Positions 9,510-17,992 of a stretch of DNA of 64,000 bases are shown here, piece after piece (within the stretch, counting starts at the first letter, position 1; each line of letters opens with the position of its first letter). This DNA is from Lentzea atacamensis (GTDB taxonomy: Bacteria; Actinomycetota; Actinomycetes; Mycobacteriales; Pseudonocardiaceae). The DNA lies in the NCBI RefSeq assembly GCF_003269295.1, contig NZ_QLTT01000001.1, positions 825,635 to 889,634 on the forward strand. Reading direction: 5' to 3'. The notes below the pieces were generated by a model. It was not told where the DNA came from, did no database searches, and saw only the letters and a list, made by a program, of their open reading frames with translations. The translations under genes were made by a program, and so were the position numbers.

Positions 9510-10517
9510 TCATGCGCGGCGCAGGCGCGGGGCCGTGCTCGCGCGACCGGACAGCTTCGGCGGCAGGAGCGTCACCGGTGCCGCCGGGTGCCCGTTCAGC
9601 CTGGCGACGAGCAGTTCCATCGCCTGCCGCCCCAGTTCCTCCGCCGGCAGCTGCACCGAGGTCAGCTGCATCTGTTCCGCGAGCTCGTCCGGGCAGATCG
9701 CCACGACCGCCACGTCGTCGGGCACCCTGCGGCCCAGCGCGCGCAGACTTCCCGCAACCCAGCCGAGCGCCGCCTCGTTGTGCACGACGAGGGCGGTCAT
9801 CGCCGGTTGCGTGCGCAGCAACGAGCGCACGGACGCCAGCACCGACTCGTAGTCGTCCTCGGCGGGAAGTGCCGTCGACGCGATGCCCCGCCGCATGGCC
9901 GCCGCGCCGAACCCCGCCATCGTGCGCTGCGCGTAGCCGGTGTTGCGCTGGTACACGACGCTCGGGGCGCCGAGGAACCCGATGTAGCGGTGGCCGAGGT
10001 CGGCGAGGTGGTCGACGCAGCGCGCCCCGGCGGCCTCGAAGTCGAGGTCCACACAGGTGAGTCCCTTGACCGCCGCCGGGCGTCCGATCAGGACGGACGG
10101 CTGGGCGATCTGCCGCAGCAGCGGGACGCGGTCGTCGTCGAGTTCCACGTCCATCACCAGGAAGCCGTCGACCTGGGCGCTGCCCGCGACCCTGCGCAGG
10201 CCCTGCGCGCCCTGGTCCGCCGTCACCAGCAGGACGTCCATGTCGTGTCTGCGGGCGGTCGTGACCGCCGCCGTCACGAACCGCATCACCACGGGCAGGT
10301 GCACGCCGTGACGCAGCGGCAGCACCAGCGCCACCACGTTCGCCCTGCTCGTCGCGAGCGCCCTGGCCCCGGCGTGCGGGTGGTACCCCAGCAGCCGGAT
10401 GCTCTCCCTGACCTTGGTGCGGGTCTGCGGCGAGATCGACCGCTTGCCCGTGAGCACGTAGGAGACGGTGCTCGGCGCGACGCCGGCATGCCTCGCCACA
10501 TCCGCGATGGTGACCAC
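9510..10517 (-). CDS. LacI/GalR-family transcriptional repressor (first paralogue)
   Basis: A 335-residue regulator. Residues 1-50 form the helix-turn-helix and hinge (VTIADVARHAGVAPSTVSYVLTGKR), followed by a periplasmic-binding-protein-like sugar-sensing domain. The GTG at 10517 is chosen because GGAGG lies seven bases upstream and the second LacI in the window starts at the same residue. The frame is open further upstream, but a longer protein would swallow the operator-like palindrome at 10532-10547. It lies between GH3 and GH42 on the same strand and probably regulates this set and itself. The close paralogue has different first recognition-helix residues (PS here, VS there). Confidence 0.9.
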   Translation of the reverse strand: MVTIADVARHAGVAPSTVSYVLTGKRSISPQTRTKVRESIRLLGYHPHAGARALATSRANVVALVLPLRHGVHLPVVMRFVTAAVTTARRHDMDVLLVTADQGAQGLRRVAGSAQVDGFLVMDVELDDDRVPLLRQIAQPSVLIGRPAAVKGLTCVDLDFEAAGARCVDHLADLGHRYIGFLGAPSVVYQRNTGYAQRTMAGFGAAAMRRGIASTALPAEDDYESVLASVRSLLRTQPAMTALVVHNEAALGWVAGSLRALGRRVPDDVAVVAICPDELAEQMQLTSVQLPAEELGRQAMELLVARLNGHPAAPVTLLPPKLSGRASTAPRLRRA

Positions 10518-10531
10518 GTCGGCACCTCCGA

Positions 10532-10547
10532 GTTGAAGCGTTTCGAC
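10532..10547. promoter_or_regulatory. LacI-type operator before the first lacI gene
   Basis: GTTGAAGCGTTTCGAC has a central CG and arms that match at six of eight positions. It lies 15 bases before the lacI start, which suggests autoregulation. Confidence 0.55.
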
Positions 10548-10588
10548 AACATTACGGGCGGATGATGACTTCCGTTCACCGCCGAAGG

Positions 10589-10602
10589 TGGGAACGTTCA
10601 CA
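10589..10602. promoter_or_regulatory. Second LacI-type site before lacI, overlapping the end of GH3
   Basis: TGGGAACGTTCACA has a central CG and arms that match at six of seven positions. It overlaps the GH3 stop codon and is centred 56 bases from the proximal site, a spacing that would allow two repressor dimers to cooperate. Confidence 0.45.
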
Positions 10603-13429
10603 TTGACGATTGACAGTCGAACTCCAAGCGGGCCAGTCGCATGCCCGGCGCGGTGAACACGGCGAACAGATCATGCGCCCCCAGCTCCGAGTGCACGGGC
10701 GTACTGATCTCGTGCCAAGAGTGTGGATCAGAATCCTCAGGGACTGTGAACGTGCACAGCAATCGTCCGCGAGCGTGATCGCCGATCCGCACCACGACCT
10801 CACCGGCCCGGCCGGCGACCCGTGCGGTGCAGTGGACGACGTTCTCGCCGATCCGCCCGTCGCCGAGCAGGACCCAGCCACCGGCCTCGGTGGACTCGAC
10901 GGCGGTGCCGCGTTCCCGCGTCTCGTCCACCAGTGTGACGCCGGAGCAGTCGTCGAAGTCCTCAGGGCGGAGGACGGGGCCGCGCAGGGCGATCCCCTCC
11001 CCGATCACCAGCACCTCGCCGCGCGACCTGCGAACCGTGGACGTGCCCACCCACAGACCGTGCACGGACGTCTCGACGACCGGGCGGCCGCTCACGACGT
11101 CCCAGTGCCAGAAGTCCCTGCCGCGCAACGGGAACCGGACCACCCGGCTCTCCCCCGGCTCCAGCCGCACGCGGTGGAAGGCGAGCAGCTTGCGCAGCGG
11201 CTGGACCACCCGCGACTCCCGTTGCGTGCCGTAGAGCTGCACCACCTCCGCGCCGGGCCGGTCGCCCGCGTTGGCGACCTCGACCGAGACCTCGAACTCC
11301 TCGTGCTGCCACACCGATGCCGCGGAGACGGTCAGCGGGCCGTAGGAGAACCTGGTGTAGCTCAGTCCGTGACCGAACTCGTAGAGCGGGTCGCCCTCGA
11401 AGTACAGGTACGTGCCGCGCGACTTGATGATGTCGTAGTCGAACAGGTCCGGGAGTGATTCGACGCCGCGGTACCAGGTCTGGGTGAGCCTGCCGGACGG
11501 CGAGACCTCGCCGGACAACACCTCCGCGAGCGCGCGGCCGAGCTCCTGGCCTCCGTGCGACGACCACAGGATCGCCGGGACGTGCTCGTTCTCGCGCACC
11601 AGCGCGTACGGGTAGCTGCTGACCACGACCAGCACGGTGCGCGGGTTGACCTGCCGCACCGCCCGGATCAGCTCCGCCTGCCTCGGCGGCAGGTCGAGGT
11701 CCTCGCGGTCCTGCGTCTCACGCCCGTTGACGTGCGGGTCGTTGCCCGCCACGACGATCGCGACGTCCGCCGCCGCGGCGTGGGCGATGGCCTGGGCCAG
11801 GCCCGAGCGGTCGACCTCCAGCCGCCACCGCGCCGCCTCGCCCCGCGCGTCGACGAACCTGATGCCGTCACCGCGTGCGGCCACGTACTGGTTGAGCACC
11901 GTGTTGCGGAGCAGGCACGTGTCGCCGCCGAGCGGGACCAGTTCGAACAGTTCCATGACGTCCCAGCCGCCCGGCATCGTGCGTTCCGTGACGAGCTCGC
12001 CGTCCCGCGTCGACGCCACGTACCTGCCTGTCAGGACGCTGCGCAGGGTGACCACGTCCTGACCCCATTCGAACAGGTCGAACGCGGCCGCGTCGCTCCA
12101 GTGGTCCTCCAGGACGGCCCGGCCTTCTGGCGAGAAGGCGAGGAAGCGGCCGTTCCCGGTCGTCAGCGAGATCCGGTCGACGCCCTCGGTGAACGTCGTC
12201 TCACCACTGTGGAGCTGTGTGATTCCCTCCAGCGGTGTCACCGCGTACGGCAGCGTGCCGCAGTACCAGTCCTCGAACACGGTGCCCGCGGGCGCGCCGA
12301 TGACGGCGATCTTCCGGTTGTCGCTCGGGTCGAGCGGCAGCAGTCCGTCGTTCTTGAGCAGCACGATCGACTGGCGTGCCGCCTCCAGCGCGAGTGCGCG
12401 GTGTTCGGGAGCGTCGATCACGTCCTCGGTGATCGACGCGTACGGGTTGAGCTCCGGCGGGTCGAGCTCGCCGAGCCTCGCGCGCAGGGTCAGCAGGCGG
12501 GTGACGGCCCGGTCCACGTGTTCCTCGGTGATCAGCCCTCGCTCCAGCGCCTCGGTCACGTTCGCGATCGTGGTCGCCGGATCGGCGTCGTGGTCGGTGA
12601 AGCTGTCGAGGCCCGCGCGCAGCATCGCGGCGTGCCCGGCGACGTCGTCCTCGTGGTAGGCCTGCAGACCGGCCACGTTGGACGGTGCCCAGGCGTCGCT
12701 GATGACCGCGATCTCGCTGTCGGTCCAGCTCCGCAGGTGGTCGTCGAGGTACGGCGTCAGGTGCGCCGGCCTGCCGTTGACCAGGTTGTACGACGGCATG
12801 ACGGCCACCGCCGCACCCGCCGCGACCGGGCCGCGGAAACACGGGAACTCGTACTCGTGCAGCACGCGGGCCCGCAGCACCGACGACGTCGTGCACCTGT
12901 CGGTCTCGTGGTTGTAGCCCAGGAAGTGCTTCAGCGTCGGCGCGGTCTTGAGGTACACCGGGTGATCACCGCGCAGGCCGGCGGCATAGGCCGTGCCCAT
13001 CACCGACGTGAGCAGCGGATCCTCGGAGTAGCCCTCCTCGTTGCGGCCCCAGCGCGGGTCGCGCAGCGGGTTCACCACCGGCGCCCACACGTTGAGCCCG
13101 TGCGCGACCGGATCCTTGTGGTGGAAACCGCGCACCTCGGTCCCGGTCGCGTCACCGATCGCTCGCACGAGGTCCGGGTTCCACGTGCTGGCCAGGCCGA
13201 TCGGCTGCGGGAAGACGGTCGCGCGCCCCAGCCACGCGACGCCGTGCAGCGCCTCGGTGCCGGTGCGGAAGGCGCCGAGGCCGAGCCGCGGCACCGCGGG
13301 CTGCCACTGGTGCAGCAGCGCGATCTTCTCGGCGGTCGTCAGCCGTCCGAGCAGGTCGGCGACCCGCTCGGGCAGCGGCAGCTCCCGATTCCGGAACGGT
13401 GGTTCCCCGGTGGGGGTCTCGATGCTCAA
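10598..13429 (-). CDS. Cytoplasmic GH3 glycosidase with beta-trefoil insertion and C-terminal CBM6-like domain
   Basis: A 943-residue GH3 enzyme. The (beta/alpha)8 domain carries nucleophile D245 (VISDAWAPSN) and the substrate-binding KH of TLKHFLGYN. The second domain has the likely acid/base glutamate in NGRETQDREDL (about 571). Between the two GH3 domains (about 420-540) sits a fascin-like beta-trefoil (GRFLAFSPEG, GRYVASTRDG, NQYVAARGDG). An FN3-like domain and a CBM6-like beta-sandwich (about 815-940) follow. There is no signal peptide. Start TTG follows GAAGGG; longer frames would cover the operator-like TCGAATCGCTTCGA. Beta-glucosidase, beta-xylosidase or beta-galactosidase specificity cannot be told from sequence alone. 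It heads the GH3-lacI-GH42-GH95 set. Confidence 0.85.
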   Translation of the reverse strand: MSIETPTGEPPFRNRELPLPERVADLLGRLTTAEKIALLHQWQPAVPRLGLGAFRTGTEALHGVAWLGRATVFPQPIGLASTWNPDLVRAIGDATGTEVRGFHHKDPVAHGLNVWAPVVNPLRDPRWGRNEEGYSEDPLLTSVMGTAYAAGLRGDHPVYLKTAPTLKHFLGYNHETDRCTTSSVLRARVLHEYEFPCFRGPVAAGAAVAVMPSYNLVNGRPAHLTPYLDDHLRSWTDSEIAVISDAWAPSNVAGLQAYHEDDVAGHAAMLRAGLDSFTDHDADPATTIANVTEALERGLITEEHVDRAVTRLLTLRARLGELDPPELNPYASITEDVIDAPEHRALALEAARQSIVLLKNDGLLPLDPSDNRKIAVIGAPAGTVFEDWYCGTLPYAVTPLEGITQLHSGETTFTEGVDRISLTTGNGRFLAFSPEGRAVLEDHWSDAAAFDLFEWGQDVVTLRSVLTGRYVASTRDGELVTERTMPGGWDVMELFELVPLGGDTCLLRNTVLNQYVAARGDGIRFVDARGEAARWRLEVDRSGLAQAIAHAAAADVAIVVAGNDPHVNGRETQDREDLDLPPRQAELIRAVRQVNPRTVLVVVSSYPYALVRENEHVPAILWSSHGGQELGRALAEVLSGEVSPSGRLTQTWYRGVESLPDLFDYDIIKSRGTYLYFEGDPLYEFGHGLSYTRFSYGPLTVSAASVWQHEEFEVSVEVANAGDRPGAEVVQLYGTQRESRVVQPLRKLLAFHRVRLEPGESRVVRFPLRGRDFWHWDVVSGRPVVETSVHGLWVGTSTVRRSRGEVLVIGEGIALRGPVLRPEDFDDCSGVTLVDETRERGTAVESTEAGGWVLLGDGRIGENVVHCTARVAGRAGEVVVRIGDHARGRLLCTFTVPEDSDPHSWHEISTPVHSELGAHDLFAVFTAPGMRLARLEFDCQSSM

Positions 13430-13459
13430 GGCACGCCCTTCTTGGTCATCGAGTCTGAA

Positions 13460-13473
13460 TCGAATCGCTTCGA
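13460..13473. promoter_or_regulatory. LacI-type operator before GH3
   Basis: TCGAATCGCTTCGA has a central CG and arms that match at six of seven positions. It lies 31 bases before the GH3 start. It also contains TCGAA and TTCGA pentamers. Confidence 0.5.
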
Positions 13474-13529
13474 CTGTACGCCGTGAAAGTGGCACAGCTC
13501 ACAGCACATCGTCAAGAGCGGCGGTGTCG

Positions 13530-13576
13530 TTCGATTCATTCGACATGCGTTCTGTCGAACGGTGCACCCGATTCGA
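13530..13576. promoter_or_regulatory. TTCGA/TCGAA pentamer cluster between GH3 and PL11
   Basis: TTCGA occurs at 13530 and 13539 (nine-base period), TCGAA at 13555 and TTCGA at 13572. The cluster is in the divergent region between the GH3 and rhamnogalacturonan lyase genes. Confidence 0.4.
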
Positions 13577-13587
13577 CGATTCTGAGC

Positions 13588-13601
13588 GGAAAACGCTTTC
13601 C
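13588..13601. promoter_or_regulatory. LacI-type operator before PL11
   Basis: GGAAAACGCTTTCC has a central CG and arms that match at six of seven positions. The identical sequence precedes the first ABC importer operon, and a perfect version precedes the second importer operon. Confidence 0.65.
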
Positions 13602-13663
13602 ACGTTATGCCACAACACATTTGCACCTTGCGTCACGTACCGAGACGGGTCATCGTTGCCGCC

Positions 13664-15913
13664 GTGGATCTGCGACGAAGCGTTCTGCTCCCGCTGGTGG
13701 TCACGGCCGTCCTCGCCGGGCAGCTGCCCGCGTCCGCGCGTTCCTCGCCCGGCGAACACCTCGATCGCGGCCTCGTCGCGGCGACCACGTCCGGTGGCGT
13801 GCACCTGAGCTGGCGCCTGCTCGGGCGGGAGGCCACCGGCGCGACCGCGACCGGGCTCGCCGGGCCTGACTTCGCGGTGTACCGCAACGGCAAGCGCATC
13901 GCCACCGTGACCGACAGCACGACCTTCGTCGACCCGGAAGCGATGCCTGGTGCGCGGTACCAGGTCGCTCCCCTGCGTCGCGGCATCGCGCTGGGGCGCA
14001 GCAAACCGGTGACCGCGTGGACGGCGTCTCATCACGACCTGCCGCTGCGCAAGCCCGCCGACGGCGTGACGCCCGCGGGCGAGCGCTACACCTACTCCGC
14101 CAACGACGTCAGCGTCGGCGACGTGGACGGCGACGGGCGGTACGAGTACGTCGTCAAGTGGGATCCGACCAACTCCAAGGACGTCTCGCAGGTCGGCTAC
14201 ACCGGACCGGTGTACCTCGACACGTACCGTCTCGACGGCACGCTGCTGCACCGGATCGACCTCGGCGTGAACATCCGGGCGGGCGCGCACTACACCCAGT
14301 TCCTCGTCTACGACTTCGACGGTGACGGCCGCGCGGAGCTGATGACGAAGACCGCGCCGGGCACCCGTGACGGCCGCGAGCGGTTCATCACGATGCCGCG
14401 CGAGGACGTCCGGGCCGGCTACTCGCACAGCGACGACTACCGGCTCAGCCCCGACGGGTACCGCAAGCACGTCATCGGCATGTTCCGCGGCTGGCACGCG
14501 CATCCGGAGGTGGTCGCCGGCCGCTGGCCCGCGACGCTGGAACAGGCGTTCGGCATCGAGAAGCGGTACACCTACCCGTTGTCCGAACCGGACGCCACCG
14601 CGCTGGCCGACCACTTCATCGACGTGTACGCGCCTTCCCGCAGTGCCAACAACAAGCTGCGCCAGTTCGCCGGGTTCATCGTCGACGGCCCGGAGTACCT
14701 GACCGTGTTCGACGGCCGCACCGGCCGGGAGCTGCAGACGGTCCGCTACGAGCCGGGCCGTGGCGACGACGGTCTCCTGTGGGGCGACTACGCGATGCCG
14801 CGCATCGAGCCGGGCAACCGCGTCGACCGGTTCCTGTCCGGAGTGGCCTATCTGGACGGCAAACGGCCTTCCGCGATCTTCGCCCGCGGCTACTACACCC
14901 GGTCCACCGTCGCGACCTACGACTGGGACGGCAGGCGCCTGAAGAAGCGCTGGCTCGTCGACAGCGGCCACGTCCCGATGACCAACCCCTTCCTCGACAC
15001 CCCGCACGACCGCGACGGCTCGAACCCGAGCCACGCGAAGATGACCACTCAGGGCGCGCACTCGCTGAGCGTCGCTGACGTGGACGGCGATGGCAGGCAG
15101 GAGATCGTCTACGGCGGCGCGACGCTGGACGACGACGGATCGCTTCTCTACAGCTCCACCGGCGTGCTGCCACCGGGCAGCGTCCGCCCGGGAGACACGG
15201 CTCGGGTCGGTCACGGTGACGCCCTGCATGTCACCGACATCGACCCGAGCCGCCCCGGCCTCGAGATCTACATGGTGCACGAGGGAGGGCGGTACGCCCC
15301 TTACGGCTACGCGATGCGCGACGCCCGGACCGGAAAGACGATCTACGGCGCGTACTCCGGCAGGGACACCGGCCGCGGCATGATCGGCGACGTCCGGCCC
15401 GACGTGCCCGGCATCGAGACGTGGGCCTCCATGCCGAACGGTTCCGAGTCCGCGGGAATCTGGAGCGCGGACGGCCGGCGGCTCGAGGACCGTTCTCCCG
15501 GAACGAACATGAGCATCCGCTGGGCCGGCGACCTGACGACCCAGATCGTCAACGGCGCCCAGGACGTGACGCCGACGATCGACGACTGGCGGCGCGGCAC
15601 CCTGCTCACCGCCACCGGAACCCGCACCAACAACGGCACCAAGGGAAATCCGTCGCTCGTCGCCGACGTGTTCGGCGACTGGCGAGAAGAGCTCGTCGTG
15701 CGCACGCAGGACAGCACGGCGTTGCGGTTCTACATCAGCACGGAACCGACGAACCACAAGATGTACACGCTCATGCACGACCGCCAGTACCGCGTCGAGG
15801 TCGCCCGCCAGCAGACCACTTACAACCAGCCGTCCTACCCGAGCTTCTACCTCGCGTCGGACGTCGACTGGTCGCGCGTTCCCCTGCCCTCGCACCGATT
15901 GGCCGGAAAATGA
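13664..15913 (+). CDS. Secreted rhamnogalacturonan lyase, PL11 (long form)
   Basis: A 749-residue secreted lyase that cuts the rhamnogalacturonan I backbone by beta-elimination. Family features are the N-terminal beta-sandwich, then an eight-bladed propeller with calcium-type loops (VGDVDGDGRYEYVVKWDPTN, YDFDGDGRAEL, VADVDGDGRQEIVYGG) and the IRAGAHYTQF and FARGYYTR segments. The GTG start gives a normal 28-residue signal peptide; an ATG at 13607 stands five bases after the operator and lacks a ribosome site. Compared with the second PL11 in the window, it carries an extra stretch of about 70 residues before FAGFIVDGPEYL and a longer loop before GAHSLSVADV, so exo-type action is possible. It overlaps the next gene by ATGA. 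Confidence 0.9.
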   Translation: MDLRRSVLLPLVVTAVLAGQLPASARSSPGEHLDRGLVAATTSGGVHLSWRLLGREATGATATGLAGPDFAVYRNGKRIATVTDSTTFVDPEAMPGARYQVAPLRRGIALGRSKPVTAWTASHHDLPLRKPADGVTPAGERYTYSANDVSVGDVDGDGRYEYVVKWDPTNSKDVSQVGYTGPVYLDTYRLDGTLLHRIDLGVNIRAGAHYTQFLVYDFDGDGRAELMTKTAPGTRDGRERFITMPREDVRAGYSHSDDYRLSPDGYRKHVIGMFRGWHAHPEVVAGRWPATLEQAFGIEKRYTYPLSEPDATALADHFIDVYAPSRSANNKLRQFAGFIVDGPEYLTVFDGRTGRELQTVRYEPGRGDDGLLWGDYAMPRIEPGNRVDRFLSGVAYLDGKRPSAIFARGYYTRSTVATYDWDGRRLKKRWLVDSGHVPMTNPFLDTPHDRDGSNPSHAKMTTQGAHSLSVADVDGDGRQEIVYGGATLDDDGSLLYSSTGVLPPGSVRPGDTARVGHGDALHVTDIDPSRPGLEIYMVHEGGRYAPYGYAMRDARTGKTIYGAYSGRDTGRGMIGDVRPDVPGIETWASMPNGSESAGIWSADGRRLEDRSPGTNMSIRWAGDLTTQIVNGAQDVTPTIDDWRRGTLLTATGTRTNNGTKGNPSLVADVFGDWREELVVRTQDSTALRFYISTEPTNHKMYTLMHDRQYRVEVARQQTTYNQPSYPSFYLASDVDWSRVPLPSHRLAGK

Positions 15914-16917
15914 TCAAGAAGCTTCTCGTCACGGCGGTGGTGCTCGCGAGCACCGTCGCCGTGGCCCCGGCGGCCTCCGCCGCCGTCACGAGCACACCCA
16001 CCGACCCGAACGTCAGGTACTTCGGCCGCTGGAACACGAGCTCGTCGAGCGCCTACGTCTCCGAGTGGGCCGGCGCCTACCTCGTCGTCGGCTTCACCGG
16101 ACGCACGGTGAAGCTCAAGCAGCGCCGCGCGATCGATTTCTTCGTGAGCATCGACGGCGGCCCCGACGTGTCGTACAAGAACGTGAGCGGCACGGTGAAC
16201 CTCACCCCGACGCCGCTGGCCGCGGGCAACCACACCCTCCGCGTCTCCTACCGCCCGATCGCGGGTTCGTACAAGGGCGACGCGGTGTACCAGGGCATCG
16301 AGATCGACACCGGCGCACGGACCTTCGCACCCACCGTGCCGTCGAAGATCATCGAGTTCGTCGGTGACTCGATCACCGTCGGCCAGCAGTCCTCGAAGCA
16401 GGCTCTGACCGCGTACGGCTGGCTGACCGGCGAGAAGCTGAAGACGGGCCACACCCAGATCGCGGTGGGCGGCGCGTGCCTGCACCCGGCTGCCGACGGC
16501 TGCCTGAGCATGCGGGAAGGGTTCCTGCGCACCGGCCTCGCGCTGAACGCCCCCGCGTGGAACTTCGGCCGGTACCGCGCGAACGCCGTCGTGATCAACC
16601 TCGGCACCAACGACGTCGGGCACAGCGTCACCAAGGAGCAGTTCCGCTCCTCCTACGTCACGCTGCTGCGACGCGCGCGGGAGAAGTACCCGACCGCGGC
16701 GATCTTCGCCATGGGCACGTTCCGCAAGCGGTACCTGCCCGAGACCCAGGCCGCCGTGAAAACGCTCAACGACGGCGGCGACCACAACGTGCACTTCGTC
16801 AACACCCTGGGCTGGATCAACGAGGCCACCGACACGACCGACAACGTCCACCCCAACGACCAGGGACACCGCAAGATCGCCGACCGCCTGGCACCGATCG
16901 TCGCAGCCAAGATCTAG
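15910..16917 (+). CDS. Secreted SGNH esterase, CE2-like carbohydrate deacetylase
   Basis: A 335-residue protein with a signal peptide (about 1-25), an N-terminal jelly-roll domain (about 30-130, VRYFGRWNTSS, ISIDGG-like strands) and a C-terminal SGNH hydrolase (about 140-335). The catalytic serine is in FVGDSITVG, an oxyanion asparagine is in GTNDVG, and the D-x-x-H pair is in DNVHPNDQGH. This two-domain order is that of CE2 acetyl esterases, which often take acetyl groups from sugar 6-OH positions. Coupling to the PL11 gene (ATGA overlap) suggests that it deacetylates rhamnogalacturonan, but this is inference from context. Confidence 0.85.
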   Translation: MIKKLLVTAVVLASTVAVAPAASAAVTSTPTDPNVRYFGRWNTSSSSAYVSEWAGAYLVVGFTGRTVKLKQRRAIDFFVSIDGGPDVSYKNVSGTVNLTPTPLAAGNHTLRVSYRPIAGSYKGDAVYQGIEIDTGARTFAPTVPSKIIEFVGDSITVGQQSSKQALTAYGWLTGEKLKTGHTQIAVGGACLHPAADGCLSMREGFLRTGLALNAPAWNFGRYRANAVVINLGTNDVGHSVTKEQFRSSYVTLLRRAREKYPTAAIFAMGTFRKRYLPETQAAVKTLNDGGDHNVHFVNTLGWINEATDTTDNVHPNDQGHRKIADRLAPIVAAKI

Positions 16918-17026
16918 TGGCGTGGCCCGGGACGCCGGCTGGGTGATTCACTGAGCAGGGCGCCTCGCACCCGCCTGACCGTGAATCCGCCCGGCACCGT
17001 TCCGGGCCACACCTGCAGGAGCCCGC

Positions 17027-17992
17027 GTGCCCGTCGTCGACATGCCTGAGGAAGACCTGCTCCGGCACCGCGTCACCACCCCGGAGCCGGCCGACCTCGA
17101 CGAGTGGTGGGCCACCCGGCTCGCCGAGACGACGGCCGCGGCCACCCCCGTCGTGCTCACGCCGCACGAGCCGGAGCTGTACCGGCCGTTGTCGGTGTAC
17201 GACGTGGAGTTCTCCGGCGCGCACGGCCACCGCGTCCGCGGCTGGTACCTGCGCCCGCCCGGTGACGGCCCGCTGCCGGTGGTCGTGACGTACATCGGCT
17301 ACGGCGGCGGGCGCGGCCTGCCCGCGCAGCACACGCTGCTGCCGACTCTGGGCTTCGCGACGTTCGTGATGGACAGCCGCGGGCAGGGCGGCCGGTGGTC
17401 GGTCGGCGCCACGGCCGACGCGGGCGCGGGCACGGGTCCCGAGCACCCCGGCGTGATGACCAGGGGCATCGCGAGCCCGGACGACTACTACTTCACCCGG
17501 CTCTACCTCGACGCGGCGCGAGCGGTGGACGTCGCGGCGGAACTGCCCGGCGCCGACCCCGGCCGCATCGCCGTCACCGGCGGCAGCCAGGGCGGGGCGC
17601 TCGCCCTGGCCGCCGCGGCGTTGCGCGGCGACCGGGTGCGGGTGTGCCACTCGGACGTGCCGTTCCTGTGCGACCTGCACCGCGCGGTGCGGATCGGCAC
17701 CACCACGCCGTACACCGAGATCAGCGACTTCCTCGCGCAGCACGACGCGCTCGTGCCGGCCGCGCTCGAGACGCTGCGGTACGTGGACTGCGCGCTGCTG
17801 GCCCGCCGGATCAGCGCTCACACCCTCTTCAGCGTCGGGCTGATGGACGAGACGTGCCCGCCGTCCACCGTGTACGCGGCGTACCACGAGGTCCGCGCAC
17901 CCAAGGAGATCACGGTGTCGCCGTTCGGCAAGCACACCACGCCCACCAGCCACGTCGAGACGCAACTGCGCCACCTGAGGGAGAACCTCTAG
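17027..17992 (+). CDS. Cytoplasmic acetyl esterase, CE7 (AXE1/cephalosporin-C deacetylase type)
   Basis: A 321-residue alpha/beta hydrolase of the CE7 family without a signal peptide. It shows the family RGQ triad (MDSRGQGGRW), the serine elbow GGSQGG, an aspartate in GLMDETCPPSTVYAAY and a C-terminal histidine in FGKHTTP, where NGHEGG is more usual. CE7 enzymes deacetylate short imported oligosaccharides. GTG follows AGGAG at good spacing. It is 109 bases after the CE2-like gene and may belong to the same unit. Its last four bases overlap the convergent pectate lyase gene. Confidence 0.88.
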   Translation: MPVVDMPEEDLLRHRVTTPEPADLDEWWATRLAETTAAATPVVLTPHEPELYRPLSVYDVEFSGAHGHRVRGWYLRPPGDGPLPVVVTYIGYGGGRGLPAQHTLLPTLGFATFVMDSRGQGGRWSVGATADAGAGTGPEHPGVMTRGIASPDDYYFTRLYLDAARAVDVAAELPGADPGRIAVTGGSQGGALALAAAALRGDRVRVCHSDVPFLCDLHRAVRIGTTTPYTEISDFLAQHDALVPAALETLRYVDCALLARRISAHTLFSVGLMDETCPPSTVYAAYHEVRAPKEITVSPFGKHTTPTSHVETQLRHLRENL

